Below, one piece after another: positions 26,149 to 35,423 of a stretch of 64,000 nt of DNA; the first letter of the stretch is position 1, and every line of letters begins with the position of its first letter. Origin of the DNA: Sulfuricurvum kujiense DSM 16994 (GTDB lineage Bacteria > Campylobacterota > Campylobacteria > Campylobacterales > Sulfurimonadaceae); contig NC_014762.1 in the NCBI RefSeq assembly GCF_000183725.1, positions 1,736,001 through 1,800,000 of the forward strand, in the 5' to 3' direction. The notes beneath the pieces are model-generated. The model was not told the DNA's origin. It searched no databases and worked only from the letters and a program-made list of their open reading frames with translations. Position numbers and translations under genes: made by a program.

Positions 26149-27509
26149 AATTCCACCACCCATGTATCTTTAAAGCCGCCCCCTTGGGACGAATTGACCA
26201 AATAGTTCCCCTCTTCCATCGCATAGCGGGTCAACCCGCCCATACTGACGGTCACTTTTTCCCCATGGATGACATAGGCGCGAAGATCGGCTTTGCGGGG
26301 GACGATACCCCCTTCCATCATACACGGCAGATCGTAAAACTCGATCACCTCCTGAGCGATCCATCGGCGCGGCTCCGCCAAAATCATCTCGATAATTTCA
26401 GCGCGTTTTTCGCTCGTTAAACGGTTCCCGAACAATACGCCGTACCCTCCCGCTTCCGCAACGTCTTTGATAACGAGTTTGTCGATATTCGCCAGAACGT
26501 ATTCACGGTCTTTTTCATAATACGGAAGATAGGTCGGAGCGTTCGAGAGTATCGGCTCCTCATCCAAATAATATTTGACCATTTGGGGGACGAAATAATA
26601 AATACCCTTGTCATCGGCGACGCCGTTGCCGATGCTGTTCATAATAGCGATGTTTCCGGCTCGGTAAGCGCGCGTGATCCCTTTTACCCCGATGAGGGTA
26701 TCGGGTTCAAATTCTTCGGGATCGAGAAAATCATCATCCAGCCGCCGATAGATCGCTCCGACCCGCTGGCGTTCTCCGTCGTACGAGCATAAGAAGACTT
26801 CATCGTTTTGAACGATTAAATCATCCCCGGTTGCGAGCGTGGCTCCGGTAATTTTTGCCAGGTAGCTGTGTTCGTAATAGGCGGAGTTATAGCGACCCGG
26901 GGTGAGAACGACATTGAGTCCCCCCGTATTGACGTAATCCATCGCCGCTTTGAGTTCATCACCGTAATGCTTGATTTTGCTGATTTTCATCGATTCGAAA
27001 AATTCGGGATAGGTGTGGCGAAACGCACGGCGGATAGTGAGGGGATAACTCACTCCGCTGGGAACGCGAAGGTTATCTTCGAGAATCACCCATTTACCGC
27101 TCACGGCGTCTTTCACCAAATCGATACCGCTGATATGGGTACGAATCCCTTTTGGGGGATTGACACCCATAAATTCAGGCAAAAACGCTTTTGCCGAATC
27201 GACATACTCACGCGGGACTATACCGTCTTTGACAATTTTCTGATCATTGTAAATATCGTTTAAAAAAGCGTTGAGGGCTTTGACACGCTGAATAATCCCC
27301 TCTTCCAACTCGTCGAATTCAGACTTGGGAATGATACGGGGGATCATATCGAAAGGGAAAGAGCGTTCAATAAAAGTTCCGTCTTTAAACAGATTGAAAT
27401 TGACCGCATTGGCTTCTAGAAACTCTTTAAACTCAGAGACTTTACTTTGATCGACTTGATCAAAAATATCATAAAACTTTTGTAATTCAGGACATACGGG
27501 CTCGAGCAT
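26145..27509 (-). CDS. Circularly permuted ATP-grasp type 2 amidoligase (DUF404/DUF407)
   Basis: This 454-residue protein belongs to the circularly permuted ATP-grasp group predicted to join a carboxylate to an amine with ATP. Recognisable motifs are EDNLRVPSGVSYPL, LTPGRYNSAYYEHSYLA, DVAEAGGYGVLFG and the C-terminal RKADLRAYVIHG with GGLTRYA. The ATG at 27509 has AAGGGG just upstream; a TTG one codon earlier is ignored. It heads the downstream half of the cluster, coupled by ATGA to the alpha-E gene, with 112 nt back to the transglutaminase gene. Substrate unknown. Confidence 0.9.
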   Translation of the reverse strand: MLEPVCPELQKFYDIFDQVDQSKVSEFKEFLEANAVNFNLFKDGTFIERSFPFDMIPRIIPKSEFDELEEGIIQRVKALNAFLNDIYNDQKIVKDGIVPREYVDSAKAFLPEFMGVNPPKGIRTHISGIDLVKDAVSGKWVILEDNLRVPSGVSYPLTIRRAFRHTYPEFFESMKISKIKHYGDELKAAMDYVNTGGLNVVLTPGRYNSAYYEHSYLAKITGATLATGDDLIVQNDEVFLCSYDGERQRVGAIYRRLDDDFLDPEEFEPDTLIGVKGITRAYRAGNIAIMNSIGNGVADDKGIYYFVPQMVKYYLDEEPILSNAPTYLPYYEKDREYVLANIDKLVIKDVAEAGGYGVLFGNRLTSEKRAEIIEMILAEPRRWIAQEVIEFYDLPCMMEGGIVPRKADLRAYVIHGEKVTVSMGGLTRYAMEEGNYLVNSSQGGGFKDTWVVEL

Positions 27510-27624
27510 CAATACCCCTTGAAAATTAGGACTTATTCAATGATATCCTAATCTGATCTCATGGGTTGCTTAAAAAAAATACAATTACGCATTAATCATG
27601 CAAAAAGAACCTATTTATAAAAAT

Positions 27625-28515
27625 CTACTCTCTGGAAACATCCACCATCACCCCTAAATGACTCGAGCCGCTTCCGACGACGACCCCCTGCATCGGAGAG
27701 ATATCACTGTAGTCACGACCGTATCCCAAAAGAATATGCTGATCGATCGGAACCAAATTATTGGTAGGATCAAATTCGAACCATCCGAATCCCGGGAAAA
27801 ATACCCCGATCCATGCATGAGACGCATCGGAACCGAATAGTTTCTCCGAACCCTCCTGTGGATTAGTCTCAATGTAACCGCTCATATAACGGACACATAA
27901 ACCCGCTCCCCGCAACGCGGTAAGGGCAAAATGGGCAAAATCCTGACAAACCCCTTTTTTTTCGGCGAATACCCGCTCAACCGGAGTACTGAGATCGCTA
28001 AAACCGCTTACAAACGAGAAATCAGTAAATATCCGTTCCATAAACTCCATAATTCCCTCATACAAAGAGCGCTCCGGCTTGATGGAGTGCAGAACATACT
28101 GCAAAATCTCAGCGGAGGCGATAGGGAGCAGCGGACTTTTAAGCGCGAACTGTTTGGCTTCGATAATCTCAGGGGTAAGAAACATCATCCTCTCCTGTGC
28201 CTGCGCGTACGTAAGCGAAGCGGCTCTCTGGCGATTTTCCTGAAGCCGCTCTATCGCGTTAAAATCGATTTCTACCCTCGACTGAGCCGCAACGTTCAAA
28301 ACGGTATGCGGCTCGCGCACCAGCAGATGATGCAGATGATTTCCGAAAAAATCGTCATACCCTTCAATCTCTGCCGCAATCGGCTCGATCGTGAGATCAA
28401 AATTGAGCACTTTTTGGGTAGCGGTATTTCGCGGCTGCAAACGGATAAGGTTATGGCTGAACCCGACTTCATGCTGATAAATGAATCGGGTGCTGTGATA
28501 AACGGTATATATCAT
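27625..28515 (-). CDS. Transglutaminase-like cysteine peptidase
   Basis: The 296-residue protein has an N-terminal beta-rich domain (bacterial transglutaminase N-type, YTVYHSTRFIYQHEVGFSHN) and a transglutaminase-like core. The catalytic triad is visible: Cys in KKGVCQDFAHF, His in SDASHAWIG and Asp in FEFDPTNN. Such bacterial enzymes are usually peptidases or amidases rather than cross-linkers. It is cytoplasmic by lack of a signal peptide. It lies 3 nt from the fused ATP-grasp/alpha-E gene upstream and belongs to the amidoligase cluster. Confidence 0.9.
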   Translation of the reverse strand: MIYTVYHSTRFIYQHEVGFSHNLIRLQPRNTATQKVLNFDLTIEPIAAEIEGYDDFFGNHLHHLLVREPHTVLNVAAQSRVEIDFNAIERLQENRQRAASLTYAQAQERMMFLTPEIIEAKQFALKSPLLPIASAEILQYVLHSIKPERSLYEGIMEFMERIFTDFSFVSGFSDLSTPVERVFAEKKGVCQDFAHFALTALRGAGLCVRYMSGYIETNPQEGSEKLFGSDASHAWIGVFFPGFGWFEFDPTNNLVPIDQHILLGYGRDYSDISPMQGVVVGSGSSHLGVMVDVSRE

Positions 28516-28518
28516 CGG

Positions 28519-30999
28519 TTACTCGTCATAATGGGCAAAATAGGTTTTGGACAACTCCGAAGAGGCCAACAACAGCTTGGCCGAGAGTTCGGAGAGGAGC
28601 GAATCGAGTTCGCTTCGAATATATTCATTAGCGCCTAACGAACAAAGGGTATCGATTTTACTGAGCCGCAACATTGAAAAGACTTCAAAAATAGGCTCTT
28701 CATAGCGGCTTAGATAGGTGGCATTTTTAAATTTCGGCAGTTGAGGGAGGATTTTCATCAATCCATCCACCTCGCTGATCAACGATTTCGGGAAATTTAT
28801 ATCGAGAAGCAAAAACTCGATAATATTTCTCATCTCGTACGATGAGCGATACCGTGCACGATACGCATTGAGACTTTCGCACGTACTGAGCAGCGTCTCT
28901 AAAATTTCATATTCGCTCAGTTCGTCATGGGCAGGGGTAAGCAACGCCCGTGCTTTGGAGATAAGCAGCTGAGAACGCTCGATCCGGGCTCCGATCTCGT
29001 ACAGCAATGATCCCTGATCGACAAATAAAGACTCTTGAATCAGTTCTTTATAGGCCATCAGCTGCATCAGCAGTTGATCAAGATTATGAATCATCAATCG
29101 CGGATTCGCCGTCGCTTCGGAACAAAACTGATTCCATTCACGGTTCATCCGTTCATATATACGGGACGCTTCAAGCGGTAAAATACTTTTGGCATACGTG
29201 TTAGCATTAGAGAGCATCGTAATAATCTGCGCCAAACTCCCCACTCTTGTCGCGTTAAAACTCACCGAAGCAATCTCGTCAAACGCCGATGGAGTGTTCT
29301 CCTCATCTAAAAACCCCGGATAGGTCATCGTCACGTGAGTAAGCGCTTTGGTGAGCATCTCCAAGGTTTGATGATTGGAGACCTGATCATAGCGTGAAGC
29401 GTTTGTCATATATTTGAGAGTTGTACGGATCATTCGAGCGGTAATGATGGAGCGCATAAGATAGCGTCCCAGCCAAAAAAGGTTCTCCGCACGAAGGCTC
29501 GGGATATTTTCCAACGAATTTTCCGCAGCCGTTTTGGAGTGAAACAGCGGGGTCGGAGGGATGCTTTGAGACTCTCCCAAAACCCATAAATCTTTACTGC
29601 TCCCTCCAAATTGGTTGGATACGACGAGCGAATCATTCCCCGCCCCTACCCGCACCAAAGCTCCCGGCATCACCGTATAGCGATCATCCTGAACAATCGT
29701 ATAGGCACGGATAACCGCTTTTCGAGGCTCAATCGACTCTTTTACTAGGGTCGGACAGCTCGCGAACTCAACCTCCTCTTGCCCGACATAGCGGTGAGGT
29801 TGATCCAATATCTCCTGACGGAGAGATTTCAGCTCTTTTTTACTCAGCTGTTTGCCGATATAGGTGTGTTTTTCCCCCAGCCGATCGATTGTTTTGATAA
29901 TAAGACGTTCCAAATTATCCAAAACGAACTCTTTTTCCTTGCTCTGCCCGCACCACCATGTGGCGATCTGGGGCAATATGAGCTCTTCATCCAAAAAGTA
30001 GCGTGCCAAATGGGACATAAACGGATTCAGCCCCAAATTTTCCAGTACGCCGCTTCCCAGCGGGTTCAGCATCTCTACCCCCCCCGCTCTGATCGACTGA
30101 ACCAATCCGGCGACACCGAGCTGCGAATCCTGACGCAGTTCCAACGGATCACAGTAGCTCTCATCCACACGGCGTAAAATCGTATCCACACGGCGGAGCC
30201 CTTTAAGACTTTTGAGCCAGACGGCTCCGTTTTTAGCCAGCAGATCCTGTCCCTGAACCAAAGTAAGCCCTAAAAAAGAGCTCAAATAGGCATGTTCGAA
30301 ATAGGTTTCATTGTGCGGCCCCGGCGAAAGAAGGACGTTAAGCGTCTCACTGTGGCGTCCGGAACCCTCGCCTTGAAAAATCGATTTAAACGTTTCGAAA
30401 AAATCGTACAGCCGTTTGACCGAAATCCCCTCAAACATATCGGGCATTGCCCCGTTCATCGTCAGGCGGTTTTCGATCGAGTATCCCAAACCCGAAGGGG
30501 CTTGTGTACGGTCATTGACCACCCAGATTTTTCCGTCAGGCCCGCGTGCCATGTCGGCGGCATAGATCGTCAACGGCATTTTCATCCCGTGCATTTCGCG
30601 CATAAACCCGCCGTGCGCATAGATCACTTCCATCGGGATAATGCCCTCTTGAATCGCTTTTTGTTCGCCGTAGATATCCTGCAGCAGCAGATTAAACAGT
30701 CTGCACCGCTGCTTAAGCCCCTCTTCCACCAGATTCCATTGTTCCTCTTCGATAATCAAAGGGATCGGATCAAGTTTCCACGGGCGATTAAATCCGCCGG
30801 GATCATTGTAAACGTTGTAGGTAACTCCGTTGTCTTCCAGACGCCAGTCGATCTCTTTTTGCTTGACGAGCAACTGTTCCAAACCGATCCGTTCAAGATT
30901 CGATTTCAGTTTCTCCCAATGAGGGCGAATATTTTTTTCCGCGTCAAACATCTCATCGTACGATGAACTTTGAGAATAGCGTTCAAAGATAGAGTCCAA
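28519..30999 (-). CDS. Fused circularly permuted ATP-grasp and alpha-E protein
   Basis: This 826-residue fusion has an ATP-grasp amidoligase in roughly the first 480 residues (motifs NDRTQAPSGLGYSIENR, LSPGPHNETYFEHAYL, RKAVIRAYTI, LVRVGAG) and an alpha-E domain from about 505 onward (LRAENLFWLGRYLMRSIITARM). It carries the same two activities as the separate 26145 and 25450 genes, but the sequences are clearly diverged. The two copies may therefore handle different substrates or steps. The next gene downstream, the transglutaminase, is 3 nt away; the large DUF2126 gene is 43 nt upstream. Confidence 0.9.
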   Translation of the reverse strand: MDSIFERYSQSSSYDEMFDAEKNIRPHWEKLKSNLERIGLEQLLVKQKEIDWRLEDNGVTYNVYNDPGGFNRPWKLDPIPLIIEEEQWNLVEEGLKQRCRLFNLLLQDIYGEQKAIQEGIIPMEVIYAHGGFMREMHGMKMPLTIYAADMARGPDGKIWVVNDRTQAPSGLGYSIENRLTMNGAMPDMFEGISVKRLYDFFETFKSIFQGEGSGRHSETLNVLLSPGPHNETYFEHAYLSSFLGLTLVQGQDLLAKNGAVWLKSLKGLRRVDTILRRVDESYCDPLELRQDSQLGVAGLVQSIRAGGVEMLNPLGSGVLENLGLNPFMSHLARYFLDEELILPQIATWWCGQSKEKEFVLDNLERLIIKTIDRLGEKHTYIGKQLSKKELKSLRQEILDQPHRYVGQEEVEFASCPTLVKESIEPRKAVIRAYTIVQDDRYTVMPGALVRVGAGNDSLVVSNQFGGSSKDLWVLGESQSIPPTPLFHSKTAAENSLENIPSLRAENLFWLGRYLMRSIITARMIRTTLKYMTNASRYDQVSNHQTLEMLTKALTHVTMTYPGFLDEENTPSAFDEIASVSFNATRVGSLAQIITMLSNANTYAKSILPLEASRIYERMNREWNQFCSEATANPRLMIHNLDQLLMQLMAYKELIQESLFVDQGSLLYEIGARIERSQLLISKARALLTPAHDELSEYEILETLLSTCESLNAYRARYRSSYEMRNIIEFLLLDINFPKSLISEVDGLMKILPQLPKFKNATYLSRYEEPIFEVFSMLRLSKIDTLCSLGANEYIRSELDSLLSELSAKLLLASSELSKTYFAHYDE

Positions 31000-31042
31000 A
31001 GCAGATTACCTTTTACTTATTAAGTGTGTAGCGGATTTTACC

Positions 31043-34000
31043 CTATTGTGCATTAGGGCTCCATTTTCGGCGCAAATCGAGGGTATGCGGATATTCCAGC
31101 GACCCCGGAAGCTCTTGATACGCGAACACTTTTTTCTGAGGGTGATTTCGGACAACCCGCGAAGCAGTCTCTTCACCCGATTCTTGGGAACGGATAAGCG
31201 GTTCATGCACCTCTTCGATCTCCCCTTGGGTATGTCCGAATCCCCAGTAGCGGCTGATACGGCGTGATTGCGCTTCGAGGGAATTGACCGGAAACGTATC
31301 GTAGGCACGACCGCCAGGGTGGGCGATAAAATAGGTAAACCCTCCCATGGAACGTCGGTTCCACGTATCGACGATATCAAACACGAGCGGCGTATCGACC
31401 CCAATCGTCGGATGGAGTGCCGACCACGGCTGCCATGCACGGTAGCGCACGCCAGCGACGAATTCCCCCTCCACACCCGTCGAGACGAGAGGGACCCGTA
31501 CCCCGTTGCAGGTGATGACATAGCGTTCGCTGACGAAATCATTGACCTTGATCTGTACCCGCTCTACCGAAGAATCGACGTATCGGGCAGTTCCCTGCGA
31601 ACTCGATTCTTCCCCCAGTACGTTCCACGGTTCGATCCCGCCACGCAGTTCACAATGTATCCCCTCGATCGTACTCATCCCGTACAACGGGAAACGGAAC
31701 TCGAAAAACGGATCGAACCAGTCGTTCTCAAACCCGTACCCCTCGGCACGCAAAAATGCGACGATATCACGGATATCGTCGCGGACGTAATGTTCGATCA
31801 GAAATTTATCGTGCAGCTGTGTCCCCCAACGAACCAATTTATGTTTGTACGGTTTTTTCCAAAAGAGCGACACGAGGGTACGGATCAGAAGCATCTGCAC
31901 CAACGACATCTGGGCGTGCGGCGGCATCTCAAACCCTCTTAATTCCAAAATCCCGAGTCTCCCCGTGGAGGAGTCTGGGGAATAGAGTTTATCGATACAA
32001 AACTCGCTTCGGTGGGTGTTCCCCGTCAAATCGGTGAGCATATGGCGAAACAGCCGGTCGGTGAGCCAAAACGGTACCTCTCCCTCTTCCGGGATTTGGT
32101 TAAACGCGATCTCGAGTTCATACAGGTTTTCCAACCGCCCCTCATCGACGCGGGGAGCCTGAGAAGTAGGCCCGATAAACTGTCCTGAGAACAGATATGA
32201 GAGACTCGGATGATGCTGCCAAAACGTAATAAGCGAGCGCAAAAGTTCGGGACGGCGCAGCAGCGGACTGTCACTCGGTGTAATCCCTCCAATCGTAACA
32301 TGGTTTCCTCCCCCCGTTCCGCTTTGCTTGCCGTCTTGCATAAATTTGAGTGTCCCCAGACGGGAGAAATGGGCATCTTCATAGAGGGTATCAATGACAT
32401 CCGTGAGCTCTTCCCAGCTTGAGGTTGGATGGATATTCACCTCGATGACCCCCGGGTCCGGAGTGACCCGCATCTTCTCCAGACGCAAATCGTTCGGAGG
32501 CTCATACCCCTCGATCATGACCGCCATATTCAGTGCTTCAGCCGTCTCTTCGATCGAGGCGATCAGGTCTAAAAACGCTTCGGTATCGGTGATCGGAGGG
32601 AGGAAAATAAAGAGTTTGGATTCGCGTATCTCGACACTCAGAGCCGTCCGGACGAACACCTCGTAATCCGGTGTTTTTTTCGTCGTTTTTTTCACCTTTG
32701 CCGCACGTGCTTTTACCGCACTGTGGTATTCTCCCAGTGAGGGAAAAGCGGCAAAAAGATCGGGTTCGAAACTCTGTTCCAGCTCCACCTGCGGTTTATG
32801 GGTCAGCGAATCAAGCGGCAGACGCAAGCCTACCGGAGAGGTTCCCGGTGCGAGAAAGAGCTGCGCACGTCTAAATTCCCAACGGCATGTTACCCAGCGG
32901 GTCGTCCCCCAATTCAGCGGGAGGACGAATCCGGCAGGTTTATCGATGCCGCTGGAGAGATTCTCTGCCAATGCGCGCCGCTCTAATGAATCTTTCATCG
33001 ATGTTTTCATCGGATCGACATCGATCGGCAGCAGCGATTCTTGCAGGAGTGCGATGAGAGGGTCGTTGTAGGCATCGTGAATGTTTTGATCGCTGATTCC
33101 CAGATTCAGACAAAGCTTGGCTAAAAATTTCCGTGCATCTTCGGGAGTGTAATCGAACGTCTGATCCAGACTCGCCAGCAGCTCGGGGTTATTCCAGATC
33201 GCTTGGCCGTCACGCCGCCAAATAATCGTGCTCATCCATCGCGGAAGCGGTTCACCCGGATACCATTTGCCCTGCGCATGGTGAAGCATTCCCCCTTTTC
33301 CAAACGATCTTAAAAGACGGCGGGAGAGGACATTCGCCAACTCACGTTTGTGAGGGCCGTCCGCTTCGGTATTCCACTCTGGCGATTCCATATCGTCGAT
33401 GGAGACAAACGTCGGTTCTCCCCCCATCGTGAGACGGACATCGTTTTTCACCAATTCCTGATCCACCAGATGCCCCAGTTTGTCAATCGCTTCCCACTGC
33501 TCGGCTCGGTAAGGTTTTGTAACCCGGGGAGATTCAAAAACGCGCGTAACAGTGTTGGAATAGGTAAATTCGACCTCGCACTTATCCATAGCCCCCTCGA
33601 CGGGAGCGGCACTCTCAGGATTCGGGGTACATGCCAGCGGTATATGTCCCTCGGCGGCGAACAGTCCGCTCGTCGCATCCAGCCCGATCCATCCCGCACC
33701 CGGGATATAGACCTCCGTCCACGCATGCAGGTCGGTAAAATCCTCCGCAGGGCCGCTAGGGCCGTCCAATGAAGCGACATCGGCGGAGAGCTGAACGAGA
33801 TACCCCGAAACAAACCGTGCCGCAAGCCCAAGATGTCGAAGCACCTGCACGAACAGCCATGCGAAATCGCGGCATGAACCCAGCTTGTTTTCCAGCGTCA
33901 CTTCGCAGCTCTGCACCCCCGGTTCCATACGGATTGTGTAGTCGAGATATTTATGGACCGCCATATTCAGATCGACGAGGAAATCGTTAATATTTCGGGG

Positions 34001-34411
34001 AGTCAAATCGAGCGTTTTGAGAAACTTTTTGAGTTTTTTACCCTCTTCGGTAATCTCCAGATAGGGGGATAACTCTTTTTTGAGCTCTTTTTTATATTTG
34101 AACGGAAAATCAGTCGCATACTCTTCGACGAAAAAATCAAACGGGTTGATACTGACCAATTCGGCCAAAACCTCCACATCGATAGAGAGTTCCGTCGTCT
34201 TCTCCGGAAAAACGATCCGTGCCAGATAGTTTCCGAACGGGTCTTGCTGCCAATTGATAAAATGATCTTCCGGCTTTATATTGAGCGAATACGCTTCAAT
34301 CGGCGTACGGCTGTGAGGGGCGGGACGAAGACGTATCACATGGGGAGAAAGATTGATCGGTTTATCGAAAGCATAATGGGTCTTGTGTGAGAGAACGACT
34401 TTGAGCGACAT
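31043..34411 (-). CDS. Transglutaminase-like / DUF2126 fusion protein
   Basis: This is a 1122-residue protein with an N-terminal transglutaminase-like part (~1-300). Its Cys is in LGSCRDFAWLF, its His in TDLHAWTEVY and its Asp in IGLDATSGL. The rest is DUF2126, a large domain placed by published comparative genomics in the COOH-NH2 ligase (glutamate-cysteine ligase-like) fold. Conserved-looking pieces include LTMGGEPTFVSIDDM, GGGNHVTIGG and LELRGFEMPPHAQMS. It is first in the cluster's transcription order. A ligase and a peptidase in one chain fits a make-and-trim scheme for a small peptide, which is inference. Confidence 0.9.
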   Translation of the reverse strand: MSLKVVLSHKTHYAFDKPINLSPHVIRLRPAPHSRTPIEAYSLNIKPEDHFINWQQDPFGNYLARIVFPEKTTELSIDVEVLAELVSINPFDFFVEEYATDFPFKYKKELKKELSPYLEITEEGKKLKKFLKTLDLTPRNINDFLVDLNMAVHKYLDYTIRMEPGVQSCEVTLENKLGSCRDFAWLFVQVLRHLGLAARFVSGYLVQLSADVASLDGPSGPAEDFTDLHAWTEVYIPGAGWIGLDATSGLFAAEGHIPLACTPNPESAAPVEGAMDKCEVEFTYSNTVTRVFESPRVTKPYRAEQWEAIDKLGHLVDQELVKNDVRLTMGGEPTFVSIDDMESPEWNTEADGPHKRELANVLSRRLLRSFGKGGMLHHAQGKWYPGEPLPRWMSTIIWRRDGQAIWNNPELLASLDQTFDYTPEDARKFLAKLCLNLGISDQNIHDAYNDPLIALLQESLLPIDVDPMKTSMKDSLERRALAENLSSGIDKPAGFVLPLNWGTTRWVTCRWEFRRAQLFLAPGTSPVGLRLPLDSLTHKPQVELEQSFEPDLFAAFPSLGEYHSAVKARAAKVKKTTKKTPDYEVFVRTALSVEIRESKLFIFLPPITDTEAFLDLIASIEETAEALNMAVMIEGYEPPNDLRLEKMRVTPDPGVIEVNIHPTSSWEELTDVIDTLYEDAHFSRLGTLKFMQDGKQSGTGGGNHVTIGGITPSDSPLLRRPELLRSLITFWQHHPSLSYLFSGQFIGPTSQAPRVDEGRLENLYELEIAFNQIPEEGEVPFWLTDRLFRHMLTDLTGNTHRSEFCIDKLYSPDSSTGRLGILELRGFEMPPHAQMSLVQMLLIRTLVSLFWKKPYKHKLVRWGTQLHDKFLIEHYVRDDIRDIVAFLRAEGYGFENDWFDPFFEFRFPLYGMSTIEGIHCELRGGIEPWNVLGEESSSQGTARYVDSSVERVQIKVNDFVSERYVITCNGVRVPLVSTGVEGEFVAGVRYRAWQPWSALHPTIGVDTPLVFDIVDTWNRRSMGGFTYFIAHPGGRAYDTFPVNSLEAQSRRISRYWGFGHTQGEIEEVHEPLIRSQESGEETASRVVRNHPQKKVFAYQELPGSLEYPHTLDLRRKWSPNAQ

Positions 34412-34577
34412 CGGATTCCTTTAGGCAATCTACTGGATGATGGCAAAGGATAACACAATTTACACTAAAGCAATAAACAACGGCTGTACAATAAACAGAC
34501 AGAGTGTTATTAAAAAGATAGTATGCGCTTAATATATGGGTAAAGAGAGGAGATCCCCGAAGATCGGGGAAGAAGAA
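34412..34577. other. Intergenic region between the amidoligase cluster and rpsO
   Basis: This 166-nt AT-rich gap should hold the promoter of the minus-strand amidoligase cluster and the 3' end of the rpsO transcript. Apart from the hairpin at 34554-34570 I found no distinct signal. Confidence 0.4.
34554..34570 (-). terminator. Hairpin downstream of rpsO
   Basis: TCCCCGA at 34554-34560 pairs with TCGGGGA at 34564-34570 around a 3-nt loop, 7 nt beyond the rpsO stop. In the rpsO direction it is followed by a pyrimidine-rich but not pure U stretch, so termination is plausible but not certain. Confidence 0.55.
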
Positions 34578-34853
34578 TTAGATGTTGTCGCGGATACCGA
34601 GATCAGCAACCAATTTGTTGTAGCTTTCGCGGTTTGTACGTTTCAAATAACGCATCAAACGGCGGCGTTGACCGACAAGTTTCAAAAGACCGAGACGTGA
34701 GCTGTGGTCTTTTTTGAATGTTTTCAAGTGCTCAGTAAGAGCAGCGATACGAGTTGAAAGAAGCGCGATTTGCACTTCGCTTGAACCTGTGTCACCTTCA
34801 GTTCTTTGGTATTGTTTGATAATTTGCGTTTTGTTCGCCGTATCTAAAGCCAT
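34578..34853 (-). CDS. rpsO: 30S ribosomal protein S15
   Basis: S15 binds 16S rRNA early in assembly of the small-subunit platform. The 91-residue protein matches the family along its whole length, including [38 protein letters not shown] and a basic C-terminus. The ATG at 34853 follows an AGGAGG; the longer open frame upstream is not used. It is divergent from the Rrf2 gene, and rpsO next to an Rrf2 regulator and flhA is a gene order also seen in Campylobacter. Confidence 0.97.
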   Translation of the reverse strand: MALDTANKTQIIKQYQRTEGDTGSSEVQIALLSTRIAALTEHLKTFKKDHSSRLGLLKLVGQRRRLMRYLKRTNRESYNKLVADLGIRDNI

Positions 34854-34980
34854 AATAGCCTCCTGATGGGTATAAAATTTTACTTGAAAGACAATCCGTT
34901 CAAGCAGGGTCGGAATTATAGCGAAAAAAATCACGTTTTACGCTAAAAAATTCTGCAAGTAGCCTCTTATGATTTTTAGC

Positions 34981-34986
34981 TATAAT
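34981..34986 (+). promoter_or_regulatory. Probable -10 element for the Rrf2-flhA operon
   Basis: TATAAT at 34981-34986, preceded by the AT-rich tract usual for Campylobacterota promoters, lies 30 nt before the Rrf2 ATG. AGGAGG at about 35002-35007 is the ribosome-binding site. Confidence 0.5.
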
Positions 34987-35015
34987 AACCTTTTTATTGC
35001 AGGAGGGTGTTTTAG

Positions 35016-35420
35016 ATGCTAATGACTAAAGCGAGTGAATACGCATTGTTGTCTCTGATCGTTTTAGCCAAAGCGGGGCATCCCCTCGATGCGGACACCC
35101 TCTCCAAAGAGCTCGATATCTCCAAAAGCTTTTTGGCGAAGATTCTGCAGTCTTTGGCACGGCAGGGAATTCTCAACTCTTACAAAGGGGTAAACGGAGG
35201 GTTCGAACTTGCCCGCCATTCCCGCGAAATCACCGTACTGGAAGTGATGGAAGCGGCCGAGGGGAAAAGCCCGGCGGTATTCAGCTGTTCCCCGTCGCAG
35301 GAGGATTGCCCCTCCAATAAAGCGATGAGTTGCGGATTATGGCCGTTTCTAAACCGATTGCAGGGAAAAGTGGATGCCTTTTTAGGCACCCTCACCCTCG
35401 AAGCCATTTTAGAAGAGTAA
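35016..35420 (+). CDS. Rrf2-family transcriptional regulator
   Basis: This 134-residue winged-helix regulator is related to IscR and NsrR. The N-terminal DNA-binding domain (MTKASEYALLSLIVLA, then ISKSFLAKILQSLARQGIL and the wing YKGVNGGFELAR) is typical. Three cysteines in FSCSPSQEDCPSNKAMSC (C-x6-C-x7-C) resemble the Fe-S ligand set of IscR/NsrR proteins, so it may sense iron-sulphur status, oxygen or nitric oxide. It is followed by flhA after 3 nt, so the regulator and the flagellar export gene are cotranscribed. Targets are unknown. Confidence 0.9.
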   Translation: MLMTKASEYALLSLIVLAKAGHPLDADTLSKELDISKSFLAKILQSLARQGILNSYKGVNGGFELARHSREITVLEVMEAAEGKSPAVFSCSPSQEDCPSNKAMSCGLWPFLNRLQGKVDAFLGTLTLEAILEE

Positions 35421-35423
35421 TGT

